Part shown: one piece after another, positions 27,114-35,026 of the stretch
How the letters are laid out: each line of letters begins with the position of its first letter
Numbering within the stretch: position 1 is the stretch's first letter
From: JARYGU01 sp033795365
GTDB lineage: Bacteria; Pseudomonadota; Alphaproteobacteria; Rhizobiales; Rhizobiaceae
Assembly: GCA_033795365.1 (NCBI GenBank)
Contig: JARYGU010000005.1
Span: 319,964-383,963, forward strand
Direction: 5' to 3'
Length of the DNA stretch: 64,000 nucleotides
Made by a program: the position numbers and the translations under genes
The notes under the pieces: generated by a model
Seen by the model: only the letters and a program-made list of their open reading frames with translations
Databases searched by the model: none
What the model was told of the DNA's origin: nothing

Positions 27114-28100
27114 ATGCTGCGCATTTACAAAAGCCAGAACAACCGCCTTGCGCTTGCCGACACGCTTGCAGGCGAGACCCCGCCGCAACCCGTCATCTGG
27201 TTCGATCTTTTCGATCCCACGGCCGAGGAGACGCGTCTCGTCGAGAGCCATCTCGGCATCGAGATACCGACCAGCGACGAGATGAGGGAAATCGAGCTCT
27301 CCGACCGGCTTTACCAGGAAGACGGCGCCCAGTTCATGACGATGACTGCGGCCATAGCGCTCGACAGCGATACGCCGGAGAAGATTCCCGTGACCTTCAT
27401 TCTGAAGGAAACGACGCTGGTGACCGTCCGCCATGCCGACCTGAAACCTTTCCGCATCTATGCGGCGCGGATTCAAAAGCCGAACGGCGCGCCCTGCGAG
27501 ACCGGCGAGCTCGCCATGCTCGGCCTGATCGAGGCGATGATCGACCGGACTGCGGATGCACTGGAGCGGGCCGGCAACGAAGTCGATGCGATCTCGCGCG
27601 AGGTGTTCCGCAAGAAGAACGGCAGCGCGACGAAGAAGACGCGCGACCTCCAGTCGCTGATCGAGCAAATCGGCCTGAAGGGCGATCTGTTGACGACCGT
27701 ACAGGAAAGCCTCGTGAGCATAGGCCGGTTGGTCGCCTATCACTCGGCCGTCGAAGGGAGCGGCCGCAAGACCGGAAAGGAAAGCCGCCAGCGCGCGAAG
27801 CTGATCCAGCGTGACGCGACGTCGCTTGGCGAACACGGGCTGTTTCTGTCCAACAAGATCACCTTCCTGCTCGATGCGACGCTCGGGCTGATCAATCTCG
27901 AACAGAACCAGATCATCAAGATCTTCTCGGTTGCCGCCGTCGTCTTCCTCCCGCCGACGCTTGTCGCGTCGATCTACGGCATGAATTTCGAATTCATGCC
28001 GGAACTCGGCTGGCATCTTGGCTACCCCTATGCGCTCGGCATGATGGTGCTTTCGGCATTGCTGCCATTTCTCTATTTCAAGCGGCGGGGATGGCTTTAA
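27114..28100 (+). CDS. corA: CorA family Mg2+/Co2+ transporter
   Basis: Pentameric divalent-cation channel. The long soluble N-terminal funnel ends in two membrane helices at the C-terminus, separated by the signature loop YGMNFEFMPEL (GMN motif), and the protein ends in the basic KRRGWL. The start at ATG 27114 (MLRIYKSQNN) has GGAG seven bases before it; an ATG at 27102 lies in frame but puts that GGAG inside the gene. Length is 328 aa. It interrupts the otherwise standard imelysin-DUF1513 order, so it may be an insertion or part of a local metal-transport unit. Confidence 0.93.
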   Translation: MLRIYKSQNNRLALADTLAGETPPQPVIWFDLFDPTAEETRLVESHLGIEIPTSDEMREIELSDRLYQEDGAQFMTMTAAIALDSDTPEKIPVTFILKETTLVTVRHADLKPFRIYAARIQKPNGAPCETGELAMLGLIEAMIDRTADALERAGNEVDAISREVFRKKNGSATKKTRDLQSLIEQIGLKGDLLTTVQESLVSIGRLVAYHSAVEGSGRKTGKESRQRAKLIQRDATSLGEHGLFLSNKITFLLDATLGLINLEQNQIIKIFSVAAVVFLPPTLVASIYGMNFEFMPELGWHLGYPYALGMMVLSALLPFLYFKRRGWL

Positions 28101-28161
28101 AGTATAGCCTTCCTTGGATTGTCCGGCCAACACCGGTCAAGGCGAAACCAGCGAGGATGGA

Positions 28162-29247
28162 ATGGGCACGAAGCTCATAGATCGCCGCATCTTTCTGAAA
28201 ATGGCAGGCGCCGCCTGGGCGGCGGCGCTCTCGCCCCGGGCGGCATTCGCTTTGGCGCGGGCAGATGCGGTCTTCGCTTCCGGGTTTCGGGCTCCCGATG
28301 GGAGCTTCGGGATTGCCACCGTCAGCGAACAGGGCGAAATCATCGACCGGATAACGCTTCCGGCCCGAAGTCACGGCATGGCCTATAGCCCGGTGACCGG
28401 CGCGGCTGTCGCCTTTGCCCGCAGACCCGGCACCTTTGCGATGATCTTCGACACTGCCGGTAACAGCGAGCCCATCGTCATTTCATCGGCCGAGAACAGG
28501 CACTTCTTCGGCCACGGCTGCTTCTCGCCCAACGGGCGAATGCTCTATGCCAGCGAGAACGATTACGAAAGCAATCGCGGCGTCGTGGGCCTCTACGATG
28601 CGCGGGACAAGTTCCGCCGCGTCGGCGAGTTCGAGACTTACGGCATTGGAACCCATGACATGACCATCTCGGATGACGGCACGACGCTCGTCATCGCCAA
28701 TGGCGGGATTGAAACGCATCCGGATTTCGGCCGCACGAAGCTCAATCTCGACCATATGGAGCCTTCGCTGGTACTTGTCGACGCGTCATCCGGAGCTCTG
28801 ATCGAAAAGCATGTGCTTCCTGCGGCGCTCAGCCAGCTCTCCACACGCCATGTCGATCTCGACGCAAGCGGCGGCATCTGGTTCGCCTGCCAGTATGAAG
28901 GACCCCGCAACGACCTGCCGCCGCTCGTCGGCCGGTTCGCCAAGGGCGAGGCGCTGCGCTTCGTCGAAATGCCCGGGGAGATTGCGCTATCGCTTGCCAA
29001 TTACGTCGGCGCGATCGCCGTCAACCGGCGCGACGGGCTCATCGGGCTCACATCTCCAAAGGGCGGAACGACCGTCACGCTCGATGCAGCCACGGGAAAG
29101 GTGATCGGAAAGGAGGCGATCCGCGATGCGGCCGGGATCGCGGCCGGCAACTCCCGCTTCGCGGTCTCATCCTATGACGGAGAATTCAACGGCAAGCGCT
29201 CGGATGTCGCCTGGGACCAGCATATCGTACGGCTGAAGGGATGGTGA
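28162..29247 (+). CDS. Tat-exported DUF1513 beta-propeller-like protein
   Basis: A 361-aa protein starting MGTKLIDRRIFLKMAGAAWAAAL, a twin-arginine signal (DRRIFLK followed by a hydrophobic stretch). The mature part reads as repeated blades, for example GHGCFSPNGRMLYASENDY and GIGTHDMTISDDGTTLVIANGG, typical of DUF1513. Members are found next to imelysin and DUF1111 genes, implying a shared periplasmic iron-related role; function is unproven. GAGG lies just before ATG 28162; the frame could extend 16 residues upstream without support. Confidence 0.88.
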   Translation: MGTKLIDRRIFLKMAGAAWAAALSPRAAFALARADAVFASGFRAPDGSFGIATVSEQGEIIDRITLPARSHGMAYSPVTGAAVAFARRPGTFAMIFDTAGNSEPIVISSAENRHFFGHGCFSPNGRMLYASENDYESNRGVVGLYDARDKFRRVGEFETYGIGTHDMTISDDGTTLVIANGGIETHPDFGRTKLNLDHMEPSLVLVDASSGALIEKHVLPAALSQLSTRHVDLDASGGIWFACQYEGPRNDLPPLVGRFAKGEALRFVEMPGEIALSLANYVGAIAVNRRDGLIGLTSPKGGTTVTLDAATGKVIGKEAIRDAAGIAAGNSRFAVSSYDGEFNGKRSDVAWDQHIVRLKGW

Positions 29248-29259
29248 TACGCGTCGCGA

Positions 29260-29808
29260 TCATTCCTCTCCCCTATTCGCCAGCACGGCGAGATCGTTCC
29301 AGACATAGGCGATCTGCGGATAGGACTTGCCGCCCACGCTGACCATTCCGTGCTGCGTCGGAACGGCGCCGAGGCGCTCATAAAAGGCCCTGTTGGGATT
29401 GGCGGCAAGTACCCAGGCAAAAAGAGAAGCCGCGCCCGTTTCCATCGAACGCTGCGCAACGGCGCGCACCAGATCGGCGCCAATACCCTTGCCCTGGAAA
29501 TCGGGACGTACATAGAGCGCGTAAAGTTCGTGAAGCTTGTAGGGCGCGCGTCCCCGGGCGGGGCCGAAATTGGCGAAGCCGACGATTTCCCGCGATTGCC
29601 TTTCGGCTGCCACGATATGCCCGACACCCGGAGAACTTCTGCGCCCCATATGGCGAACCGCCTGTTCGGCCGGTGACATGCGGTCGAGATATTCGTCGTC
29701 GAGGATACCGCGGAACGCCGATTGCCATGTCTCGACGACGAGGCGGCCGATCGCGAAGACGTCGCCCGTCCAGCCCTGTCGTATCTCGATACGATTGTCC
29801 GCCAGCAT
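29260..29808 (-). CDS. GNAT family N-acetyltransferase
   Basis: A 182-aa acetyl-CoA-dependent acyltransferase. The acetyl-CoA loop is LYVRPDFQGKGIGADLVRAV (motif A with Q-G-K-G-I-G), and the C-terminal motif B region is ANPNRAFYERLGAVP. The substrate is unknown. The open frame is 292 codons, but the first 110 residues do not look like protein; ATG 29808 (MLADNRIEIRQGWTGD) is the expected domain start. Convergent with the DUF1513 gene. Confidence 0.88.
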   Translation of the reverse strand: MLADNRIEIRQGWTGDVFAIGRLVVETWQSAFRGILDDEYLDRMSPAEQAVRHMGRRSSPGVGHIVAAERQSREIVGFANFGPARGRAPYKLHELYALYVRPDFQGKGIGADLVRAVAQRSMETGAASLFAWVLAANPNRAFYERLGAVPTQHGMVSVGGKSYPQIAYVWNDLAVLANRGEE

Positions 29809-29970
29809 CCGCGAATCGTACCGCAAGACGGACCTAGTGGAAATCGGCAATCGCACCGGCCGACTCAGCCGCCGGAACCCGGAATGGTCTTGCGGTGCAG
29901 CATGCGGCATGCGAGGCTTGGTATTATGGCATAGAGCGCCGACAGCAACGGCGGAAACGGACGATCCGGT

Positions 29971-30420
29971 ATGACAGAACTTCCGCCCGCGGATTTTCGC
30001 GAGAGAATTACAGCGAGTTTCGCAAGGCAGCCTGCCATGCAGCTTATCGGCGCCGAGCTTACACGCGTGGAGCATGGGACCGTCGAGATCGAACTGCCTT
30101 TTGACGCGAAGCTTACGCAACAGCATGGTTTTCTCCACGCCGGCGTTATTTCCGCGGCACTCGATTCGGCCTGCGGCTATGCTGCCTATTCGGTTATCGA
30201 TTCCGACGCCTCGATCCTCACCATCGAGTTCAAGGTCAACCTCATGTCGCCCGGCCGCGGCGAGAGGTTTCTTTTCCGCGGAGAGGTGACGAAGCCGGGC
30301 ACGACGATCATCGTCGCGGACGGCCGCGGCTATGCGGTTGGCGATGGCCCTGCCAAGCTCATTGCCTCCATGACCGGAACGATGATGGTCGTCCGCGGCC
30401 GCGAGGGCATCGCCGGATGA
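29971..30420 (+). CDS. PaaI-type hotdog-fold thioesterase
   Basis: A 149-aa hotdog-fold protein of the PaaI/acyl-CoA thioesterase group. The core helix motif HGFLHAGVISAALDSACGYAA carries the HGG-like region (HGxxHAG) and the catalytic acidic residue D. The sheet SILTIEFKVNLMSPGRG is also characteristic. It probably hydrolyses an acyl- or aryl-CoA; the substrate cannot be read from the sequence. ATGA overlap with the next gene at 30417-30420 indicates co-translation. Confidence 0.87.
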   Translation: MTELPPADFRERITASFARQPAMQLIGAELTRVEHGTVEIELPFDAKLTQQHGFLHAGVISAALDSACGYAAYSVIDSDASILTIEFKVNLMSPGRGERFLFRGEVTKPGTTIIVADGRGYAVGDGPAKLIASMTGTMMVVRGREGIAG

Positions 30421-31058
30421 CGCCTTACGAGCTGAAGCACATCGCCGGGCGCAAACTCCTTTACGTCATGGCGGCAGATGCGGAATACGGCGCGCATCTG
30501 CGCGCGCGGATATCGCCGCTGATGACGGGAGTGGGGCCGGTGGAAGCGGCGGTGCAGGTGACGAAGACGCTTGCCCATCTCCAGGCGAACGGCAATCTTC
30601 CTGACCTCGTCGTCTCGCTCGGCTCGGCCGGCTCGGCACGCCTCGAGCAGGCCGCTGTCTATCAGGCCGTGTCGGTGTCCTACCGCGACATGGACGCTTC
30701 GCCGCTCGGGTTCGAGAAGGGCGTCACGCCTTTTCTCGACCTGCCGGCAAGCGTGGAGCTTCCGATCCGGATTCCGGGGATCGCCGAGGCACGGCTCTCC
30801 ACCGGCGGCAACATCGTTTCGGGTGCCGCCTACGATCTGATCGATGCGGACATGGTCGAGATGGAAACCTTCGCGATCCTGCGCGCCTGTCAGGCCTTCG
30901 AGGTTAAGCTGGCCGGTCTGCGCGGGATATCCGACGGCAGGCGCGAGCTCACGCATGTCGGCGACTGGACGGAATATCTCCACGTGATCGATGAAAAGCT
31001 TGCCGATGCCGTCGAACGCCTCGAACGCGCGATCGGCGAAGGCGCCATCGTCGTTTAG
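30417..31058 (+). CDS. 5'-Methylthioadenosine/S-adenosylhomocysteine nucleosidase-like protein
   Basis: A 213-aa member of the PNP/UDP phosphorylase superfamily, MTAN-like. Seen are LMTGVGPVEAAVQVT, the nucleoside pocket SLGSAGSARLE, and VEMETFAILRAC (the purine-nucleoside ME(M)E motif), ending with RGISD (the catalytic Asp region). It would cleave MTA, SAH or a related purine nucleoside. Confidence in the exact substrate is moderate because some relatives are AMP nucleosidases or futalosine hydrolases. Confidence 0.78.
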   Translation: MTPYELKHIAGRKLLYVMAADAEYGAHLRARISPLMTGVGPVEAAVQVTKTLAHLQANGNLPDLVVSLGSAGSARLEQAAVYQAVSVSYRDMDASPLGFEKGVTPFLDLPASVELPIRIPGIAEARLSTGGNIVSGAAYDLIDADMVEMETFAILRACQAFEVKLAGLRGISDGRRELTHVGDWTEYLHVIDEKLADAVERLERAIGEGAIVV

Positions 31059-31118
31059 CGTCGGGAATTTCCGGCAAAGCCCGTTGCGCCGTGAAGGGTT
31101 TTTCATTAAAGGCTCGCC

Positions 31119-32696
31119 ATGACCCAGATAGCTCATCCCGACAGCATCCTCATCATCGATTTCGGCAGCCAGGTGACGCAGCTCATCGCGCGCCGCATCC
31201 GCGAATCCGGCGTCTACTGCGAGATCCATCCGTTTCAGAATGCGGCCGAGGCCTTCGAAAAGCTGCAGCCGAAGGGCGTGATCTTTTCCGGCGGCCCGGC
31301 CTCGGTAACCGCCGAAGGCAGCCCCCGCGCTCCGCAGGCAGTGTTCGACAGCGGCGTGCCGATCCTCGGCATCTGCTACGGACAGCAGACGCTTTGCCTG
31401 CAGCTCGGCGGCGAGGTGGAAGGCGGGCACGCGGCGGAATTCGGCCGCGCCGACGTGGAGATCAAGGCGAAGAGCCCGCTCTTCGAAGGCTTCTGGGTAA
31501 CCGGCAAGCGTTACCCCGTCTGGATGAGCCATGGCGACCGGGTGACGAAGCTGCCCGAGGGTTTCGAAGTCATCGCCACCTCCGAGAACGCACCCTTCGC
31601 GATCGCCGCGGACGAGAGCCGTCATTACTATTCCACCATGTTCCATCCGGAAGTGGTGCATACGCCGGATGGCGCAAAGCTTCTCTCCAATTTCGTGCAC
31701 AAGATCGTCGGCCTGAAATCCGACTGGACGATGTCGGCCTATCGCGCCGAGATGATCCGCAAGATCCGCGAGCAGGTCGGCAAGGAACGGGTCATCTGTG
31801 GCCTTTCCGGCGGAGTCGATTCTTCCGTCGCGGCCGTGCTCATCCACGAGGCGATCGGCGACCAGCTCACCTGCATCTTCGTCGATCACGGCCTGATGCG
31901 GATGAACGAGGCGGAAGAAGTCGTGAAGATGTTCCGCGACAACTACAACATACCGCTCGTCCATGTGGATGCTTCCGACCTGTTCCTCACCGAGCTTGCC
32001 GGCGTCTCCGACCCGGAAGTGAAGCGCAAGACGATCGGCCGCCTGTTCATCGAAGTTTTCGAGGCGGAAGCCAACAAGATCGCCGAGGACGGCAAGGGCG
32101 CGCCCGCCTTCCTCGCCCAGGGCACGCTCTATCCGGACGTGATCGAAAGCGTCTCCTTCTCCGGCGGACCTTCGGTCACCATCAAGAGCCACCACAATGT
32201 CGGCGGCCTGCCCGAGCGGATGAACATGAAGCTCGTGGAGCCGCTGCGCGAGCTCTTCAAGGACGAGGTGCGCGCGCTCGGCCGCGAGCTCGGTCTTCCC
32301 GACCAGTTCATCGGACGCCACCCCTTCCCGGGTCCGGGCCTTGCAATCCGCTGCCCCGGCGGCGTGACACGCGAAAAGCTCGACATTCTGCGTAAGGCGG
32401 ATGCGATCTATCTCGAAGAAATCCGCAAGGCCGGCCTCTACGACACGATCTGGCAGGCGTTTGCCGTGCTTCTGCCGGTGCAGACCGTCGGCGTCATGGG
32501 CGACTACCGCACCTACGATTTCGTCTGCGCGCTGCGCGCAGTTACCTCGGTCGACGGCATGACGGCGGATTTCTACCCCTACGACATGAACTTCCTCGGC
32601 CGGACCGCCACCCGCATCATCAACGAGGTGCGTGGCATCAACCGCGTCGTCTACGACGTGACCAGCAAGCCGCCCGGCACGATCGAGTGGGAATAA
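31119..32696 (+). CDS. guaA: GMP synthase (glutamine-hydrolysing)
   Basis: Converts XMP to GMP with glutamine and ATP. The 525-aa protein has the class-I glutamine amidotransferase domain first (oxyanion/nucleophile GICYGQQ with Cys86, later HPEVVHTPDGA), then the ATP pyrophosphatase domain with P-loop LSGGVDSSVAAV, and the C-terminal dimerisation domain ending KPPGTIEWE. The gene is full length, so insertion of the mobile element has kept the reading frame and regenerated the 3' end. Confidence 0.97.
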   Translation: MTQIAHPDSILIIDFGSQVTQLIARRIRESGVYCEIHPFQNAAEAFEKLQPKGVIFSGGPASVTAEGSPRAPQAVFDSGVPILGICYGQQTLCLQLGGEVEGGHAAEFGRADVEIKAKSPLFEGFWVTGKRYPVWMSHGDRVTKLPEGFEVIATSENAPFAIAADESRHYYSTMFHPEVVHTPDGAKLLSNFVHKIVGLKSDWTMSAYRAEMIRKIREQVGKERVICGLSGGVDSSVAAVLIHEAIGDQLTCIFVDHGLMRMNEAEEVVKMFRDNYNIPLVHVDASDLFLTELAGVSDPEVKRKTIGRLFIEVFEAEANKIAEDGKGAPAFLAQGTLYPDVIESVSFSGGPSVTIKSHHNVGGLPERMNMKLVEPLRELFKDEVRALGRELGLPDQFIGRHPFPGPGLAIRCPGGVTREKLDILRKADAIYLEEIRKAGLYDTIWQAFAVLLPVQTVGVMGDYRTYDFVCALRAVTSVDGMTADFYPYDMNFLGRTATRIINEVRGINRVVYDVTSKPPGTIEWE

Positions 32697-32712
32697 TTCG
32701 GGCCTACCCGAA
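32675..32712. other. Probable attL: 3' end of guaA, element left boundary
   Basis: The last codons of guaA are followed within 320 bp by an integrase gene reading the same way, the usual architecture of islands that insert at the guaA 3' end. The likely crossover lies within the conserved ending GATCGAGTGGGAATAA. Directly after the stop is a small hairpin, TTCGGG-CCTA-CCCGAA, at 32697-32712. No second copy of the guaA end was found in the window, so attR must lie to the right of 64000. Confidence 0.65.
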
Positions 32713-32823
32713 CGCCGCCGATAACCGCCGATTACCCTCCATAACACACTGAAAATAAAGAAATTTCTCTCCGTTGTCTTTCGCCGTCAATCGCCGGGCA
32801 AGCCTCGCGATCGACGGCGGAGC

Positions 32824-33088
32824 TGACGGTATGGAGCGTCTTGTGACATCGCAGAATTGCATATACCGTCATGGCTTAGAGAGCTCGTGACGGTATTTTT
32901 TCGACCTTATTCCGTTGAGAATAAAGGATAATTCGCCGTCATGATTGGTTGATTTTGGTCTGACGGTATTTTTAGGGGCTCTCTGGCGTCTTTTGAACGA
33001 TCTAGGAGGGTCCGATGCTTACTGATGCGGCAATCAAGGCACTGAAACCAAAGGACAAATTATATAAGGTCTCTGACCGTGACGGTAT
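32824..33088. repeat. Five TGACGGTAT repeats before and at the start of the integrase gene
   Basis: TGACGGTAT occurs in direct orientation at 32824, 32888, 32961 and 33080 and in inverted orientation at 32863-32871. Four of the five lie in the 318-bp spacer between guaA and int, the fifth inside the first codons of int. The spacing is irregular (about 39, 25, 73 and 119 bp). This placement next to the attachment site fits arm-type integrase or excisionase binding sites, or an int operator. No other gene or clear feature is seen in 32697-33014. Confidence 0.6.
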
Positions 33089-34271
33089 GTATGTCGTCGT
33101 GAACCCGTCGGGTGCCGTCGTGTTCCGCTATGACTACCGTATGCACGGTCGACGCGAGACCTTGACCCTCGGCCGATACGGACCGGCGGGCCTCTCACTG
33201 GCCCGTGCGCGGGAGAAGCTGATCGACGCGCAGCGTTCGATTCAGGAAGGGCGGTCACCCGCCCAGGAGAAACAGCGCGAGAAGCGCCGCATCAAGGAAG
33301 CAAAGAGCTTCGGCGAGTTTGGCGAACGCTGGCTGCAAGAGCACCGGATGGCCGAAAGCACCCGCGCGATGCGCCGCTCGATCTACGAGCGGGACATCCT
33401 GCCGACGTTCCGCAATCGGCTGCTGACGGAAATCACGCCCGAAGATCTCCGCGCGATGTGCGACAAGGTGAAGAAGCGAGGAGCGCCGGCCACGGCGGTC
33501 CATGTCCGCGACATCGTGAAGCTGGTTTTCGCCTTCGCGAAGCTGCACGGGGAGAAGGTGTCGAACCCCGCTGAAGAGGTCGGGCCGGCGTCGATCGCGA
33601 CGTTCGTTCCCAAGGACCGCTCTCTCTCGCCCGCCGAAATTCGGGTGATGCTCGGCCAGCTAGAGCATGTGGCGACGCTGCCGACCATCCGGCTCGGCTT
33701 GAGGCTGATCCTGCTTACGATGGTCCGCAAGAGCGAGCTGCAGGACGCGGTGTGGGATGAGGTCGACTTTGAGAATGCGGTGTGGTCGATCCCGAAGGAG
33801 CGGATGAAGCGTTCCAAGCCGCACAACGTCTATCTGTGCGAACAGTCGCTCGACATCCTCGTCGCGCTCAAGACCTGTGCGGGCAATTCGCGCTACCTGC
33901 TGCCCTCGCGCTACGATGCGGATGCGCCGATGTCGCGCGCGACGTTCAACCGCGTCACCACGGCGGTCGTCGTGCAAGCCAAGAAGGCGGGGTTGCCGCT
34001 GGAGCCGTTCACCGTGCATGATCTTCGCCGCACGGGCTCGACGCTGCTCAATGAGCTCGGTTTCAACAGCGACTGGATCGAGAAGTGCTTGGCGCACGAG
34101 GACGGGCGTTCTTCGCGCGGCGTCTATAACAAGGCCGAGTATGAACACCAGCGCCGCCACATGATGCAGGAATGGGGCAATCTGATCGACGCATGGGTGG
34201 GTGGTCAGAAATACACCCCGACGCTCTATCCGGCCTCCATGGACCTTCTGATCCCGGAGCCTAGCCTTTGA
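33015..34271 (+). CDS. int: P4-type tyrosine site-specific integrase
   Basis: Tyrosine recombinase that would integrate and excise the element at guaA. The N-terminal arm-binding domain (DUF4102-like: LTDAAIKALKPKDKLYKVSD) spans about residues 1-90, the core-binding SAM-like domain about 98-180, and the catalytic domain the rest. Catalytic residues are visible: Arg238 (TMVRKSEL), His335 and Arg338 (HDLRRTGS), His361 (CLAHED) and nucleophile Tyr371 (GVYNKAEY). The length, 418 aa, is normal and the gene appears intact. AGGAGG lies eight bases before the ATG. Confidence 0.95.
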   Translation: MLTDAAIKALKPKDKLYKVSDRDGMYVVVNPSGAVVFRYDYRMHGRRETLTLGRYGPAGLSLARAREKLIDAQRSIQEGRSPAQEKQREKRRIKEAKSFGEFGERWLQEHRMAESTRAMRRSIYERDILPTFRNRLLTEITPEDLRAMCDKVKKRGAPATAVHVRDIVKLVFAFAKLHGEKVSNPAEEVGPASIATFVPKDRSLSPAEIRVMLGQLEHVATLPTIRLGLRLILLTMVRKSELQDAVWDEVDFENAVWSIPKERMKRSKPHNVYLCEQSLDILVALKTCAGNSRYLLPSRYDADAPMSRATFNRVTTAVVVQAKKAGLPLEPFTVHDLRRTGSTLLNELGFNSDWIEKCLAHEDGRSSRGVYNKAEYEHQRRHMMQEWGNLIDAWVGGQKYTPTLYPASMDLLIPEPSL

Positions 34272-34533
34272 CCGGACGGGTCTTCCTGAGCGTGACGTCG
34301 GGTGCCGGAGCACGCTTGGCCGTCTTCGCCTTGGAGGCTCGGCGGCGTTCCTCAAGCCAAGCCTCCACTTCGCTGAGGTCCCAAACGACGGTTCGAGAGG
34401 TCAGATAGAAGCGCTGCGGAAACTCGCCGCGCTGCTCCATGTCGTAAATGGTCGTGTCGGCCAGGGGAACGATCTCGCGAAGCTGGTGCCTGCGGATGGT
34501 GCGTTTGCTGAGAGGGGCCGGTGTCTGGCTCAT
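34261..34533 (-). CDS. AlpA-like helix-turn-helix regulator (copy 1)
   Basis: A 90-aa MerR/AlpA-type winged-helix protein. LREIVPLADTTIYDMEQRGEFPQRFYL is the recognition-helix region, followed by VVWDLSEVEAWLEER, the standard AlpA ending. In prophages and ICEs such proteins control excisionase or integrase expression or act as excisionases themselves. Its stop overlaps the integrase 3' end by 11 bp from the opposite strand. A leader shared with the second AlpA-like gene lies 100-168 bp upstream. Confidence 0.85.
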   Translation of the reverse strand: MSQTPAPLSKRTIRRHQLREIVPLADTTIYDMEQRGEFPQRFYLTSRTVVWDLSEVEAWLEERRRASKAKTAKRAPAPDVTLRKTRPVKG

Positions 34534-34632
34534 CGTCCAGCCTCACCGCCTGCGCTCCCGCCAGTCCATGTGTTCATGTCAGACCTCCTTCAATGTGGCC
34601 GGGTCAGCGACTTGGCTGCGTTCCCGGCGTCT

Positions 34633-34701
34633 GACGAACCATGGCGAAGGATCGGCCGCCGGTAGCGTGCCGCATTCGCGTTCGCTCGCTCGCGGCACCC
34701 C
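34633..34701 (-). repeat. Shared regulatory leader, copy A
   Basis: A roughly 69-bp block upstream of the first AlpA-like gene is repeated at 56674-56742 upstream of the second one, in the same orientation relative to the gene. The core of about 45 bp, read from CGAACCATGGCGA through GGTAGCGTGCCGCATT on the plus strand, differs at only about four positions. The outer part ends in a shared GCGGCACCCC. The remainder of 34534-34808 holds nothing I can call; its small frames are unsupported. Confidence 0.75.
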
Positions 34702-34808
34702 AAACAACCGGGTCCGCATGACGCGTGCGGTGATTATGCTGGTGAGAGCGGAATCGGCGCGACGGGAGCATAACGGCATCGCCGGTACGACCCCCCGCCG
34801 GCATGGGC

Positions 34809-35024
34809 TCAGCCCGTGGTGCGCCGGGCCTTAGCGAAGCCGCGATCCGTGGCGACGAAGCGCTCCAGCATCGGCACGATCAGCTTGGCGGGCTCGATCG
34901 GAGCACCGCCTTCAGCCAGCAGGCGTCCGTAATCGGTGAGATCACGATGGAGCGCCGGCGGCAGCTCCACCGTGACCTTTACGGGCTTGTCGTCGGCGAT
35001 GGGGCCGAGTTTCAGCTTTGTCAT
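34809..35024 (-). CDS. DUF2274 family protein
   Basis: A 71-aa protein that regularly closes trb operons of this ICE family. It starts MTKLKLGPIADDKPVKVTVELP, predicts a ribbon-helix-helix-like DNA-binding fold (beta strand VKVTVELPPALHRDL then two helices), and ends in a basic tail. Function is unknown; an operon repressor or relaxosome accessory is plausible. The frame extends further upstream, but that part overlaps trbI; ATG 35024 lies 2 nt after the trbI stop. Confidence 0.85.
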   Translation of the reverse strand: MTKLKLGPIADDKPVKVTVELPPALHRDLTDYGRLLAEGGAPIEPAKLIVPMLERFVATDRGFAKARRTTG

Positions 35025-35026
35025 GG

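Noticed and set aside
29809..30138. 110-residue extension of the GNAT protein
   Set aside because: The domain starts at Met 29808, and the extension overlaps the divergent thioesterase gene.
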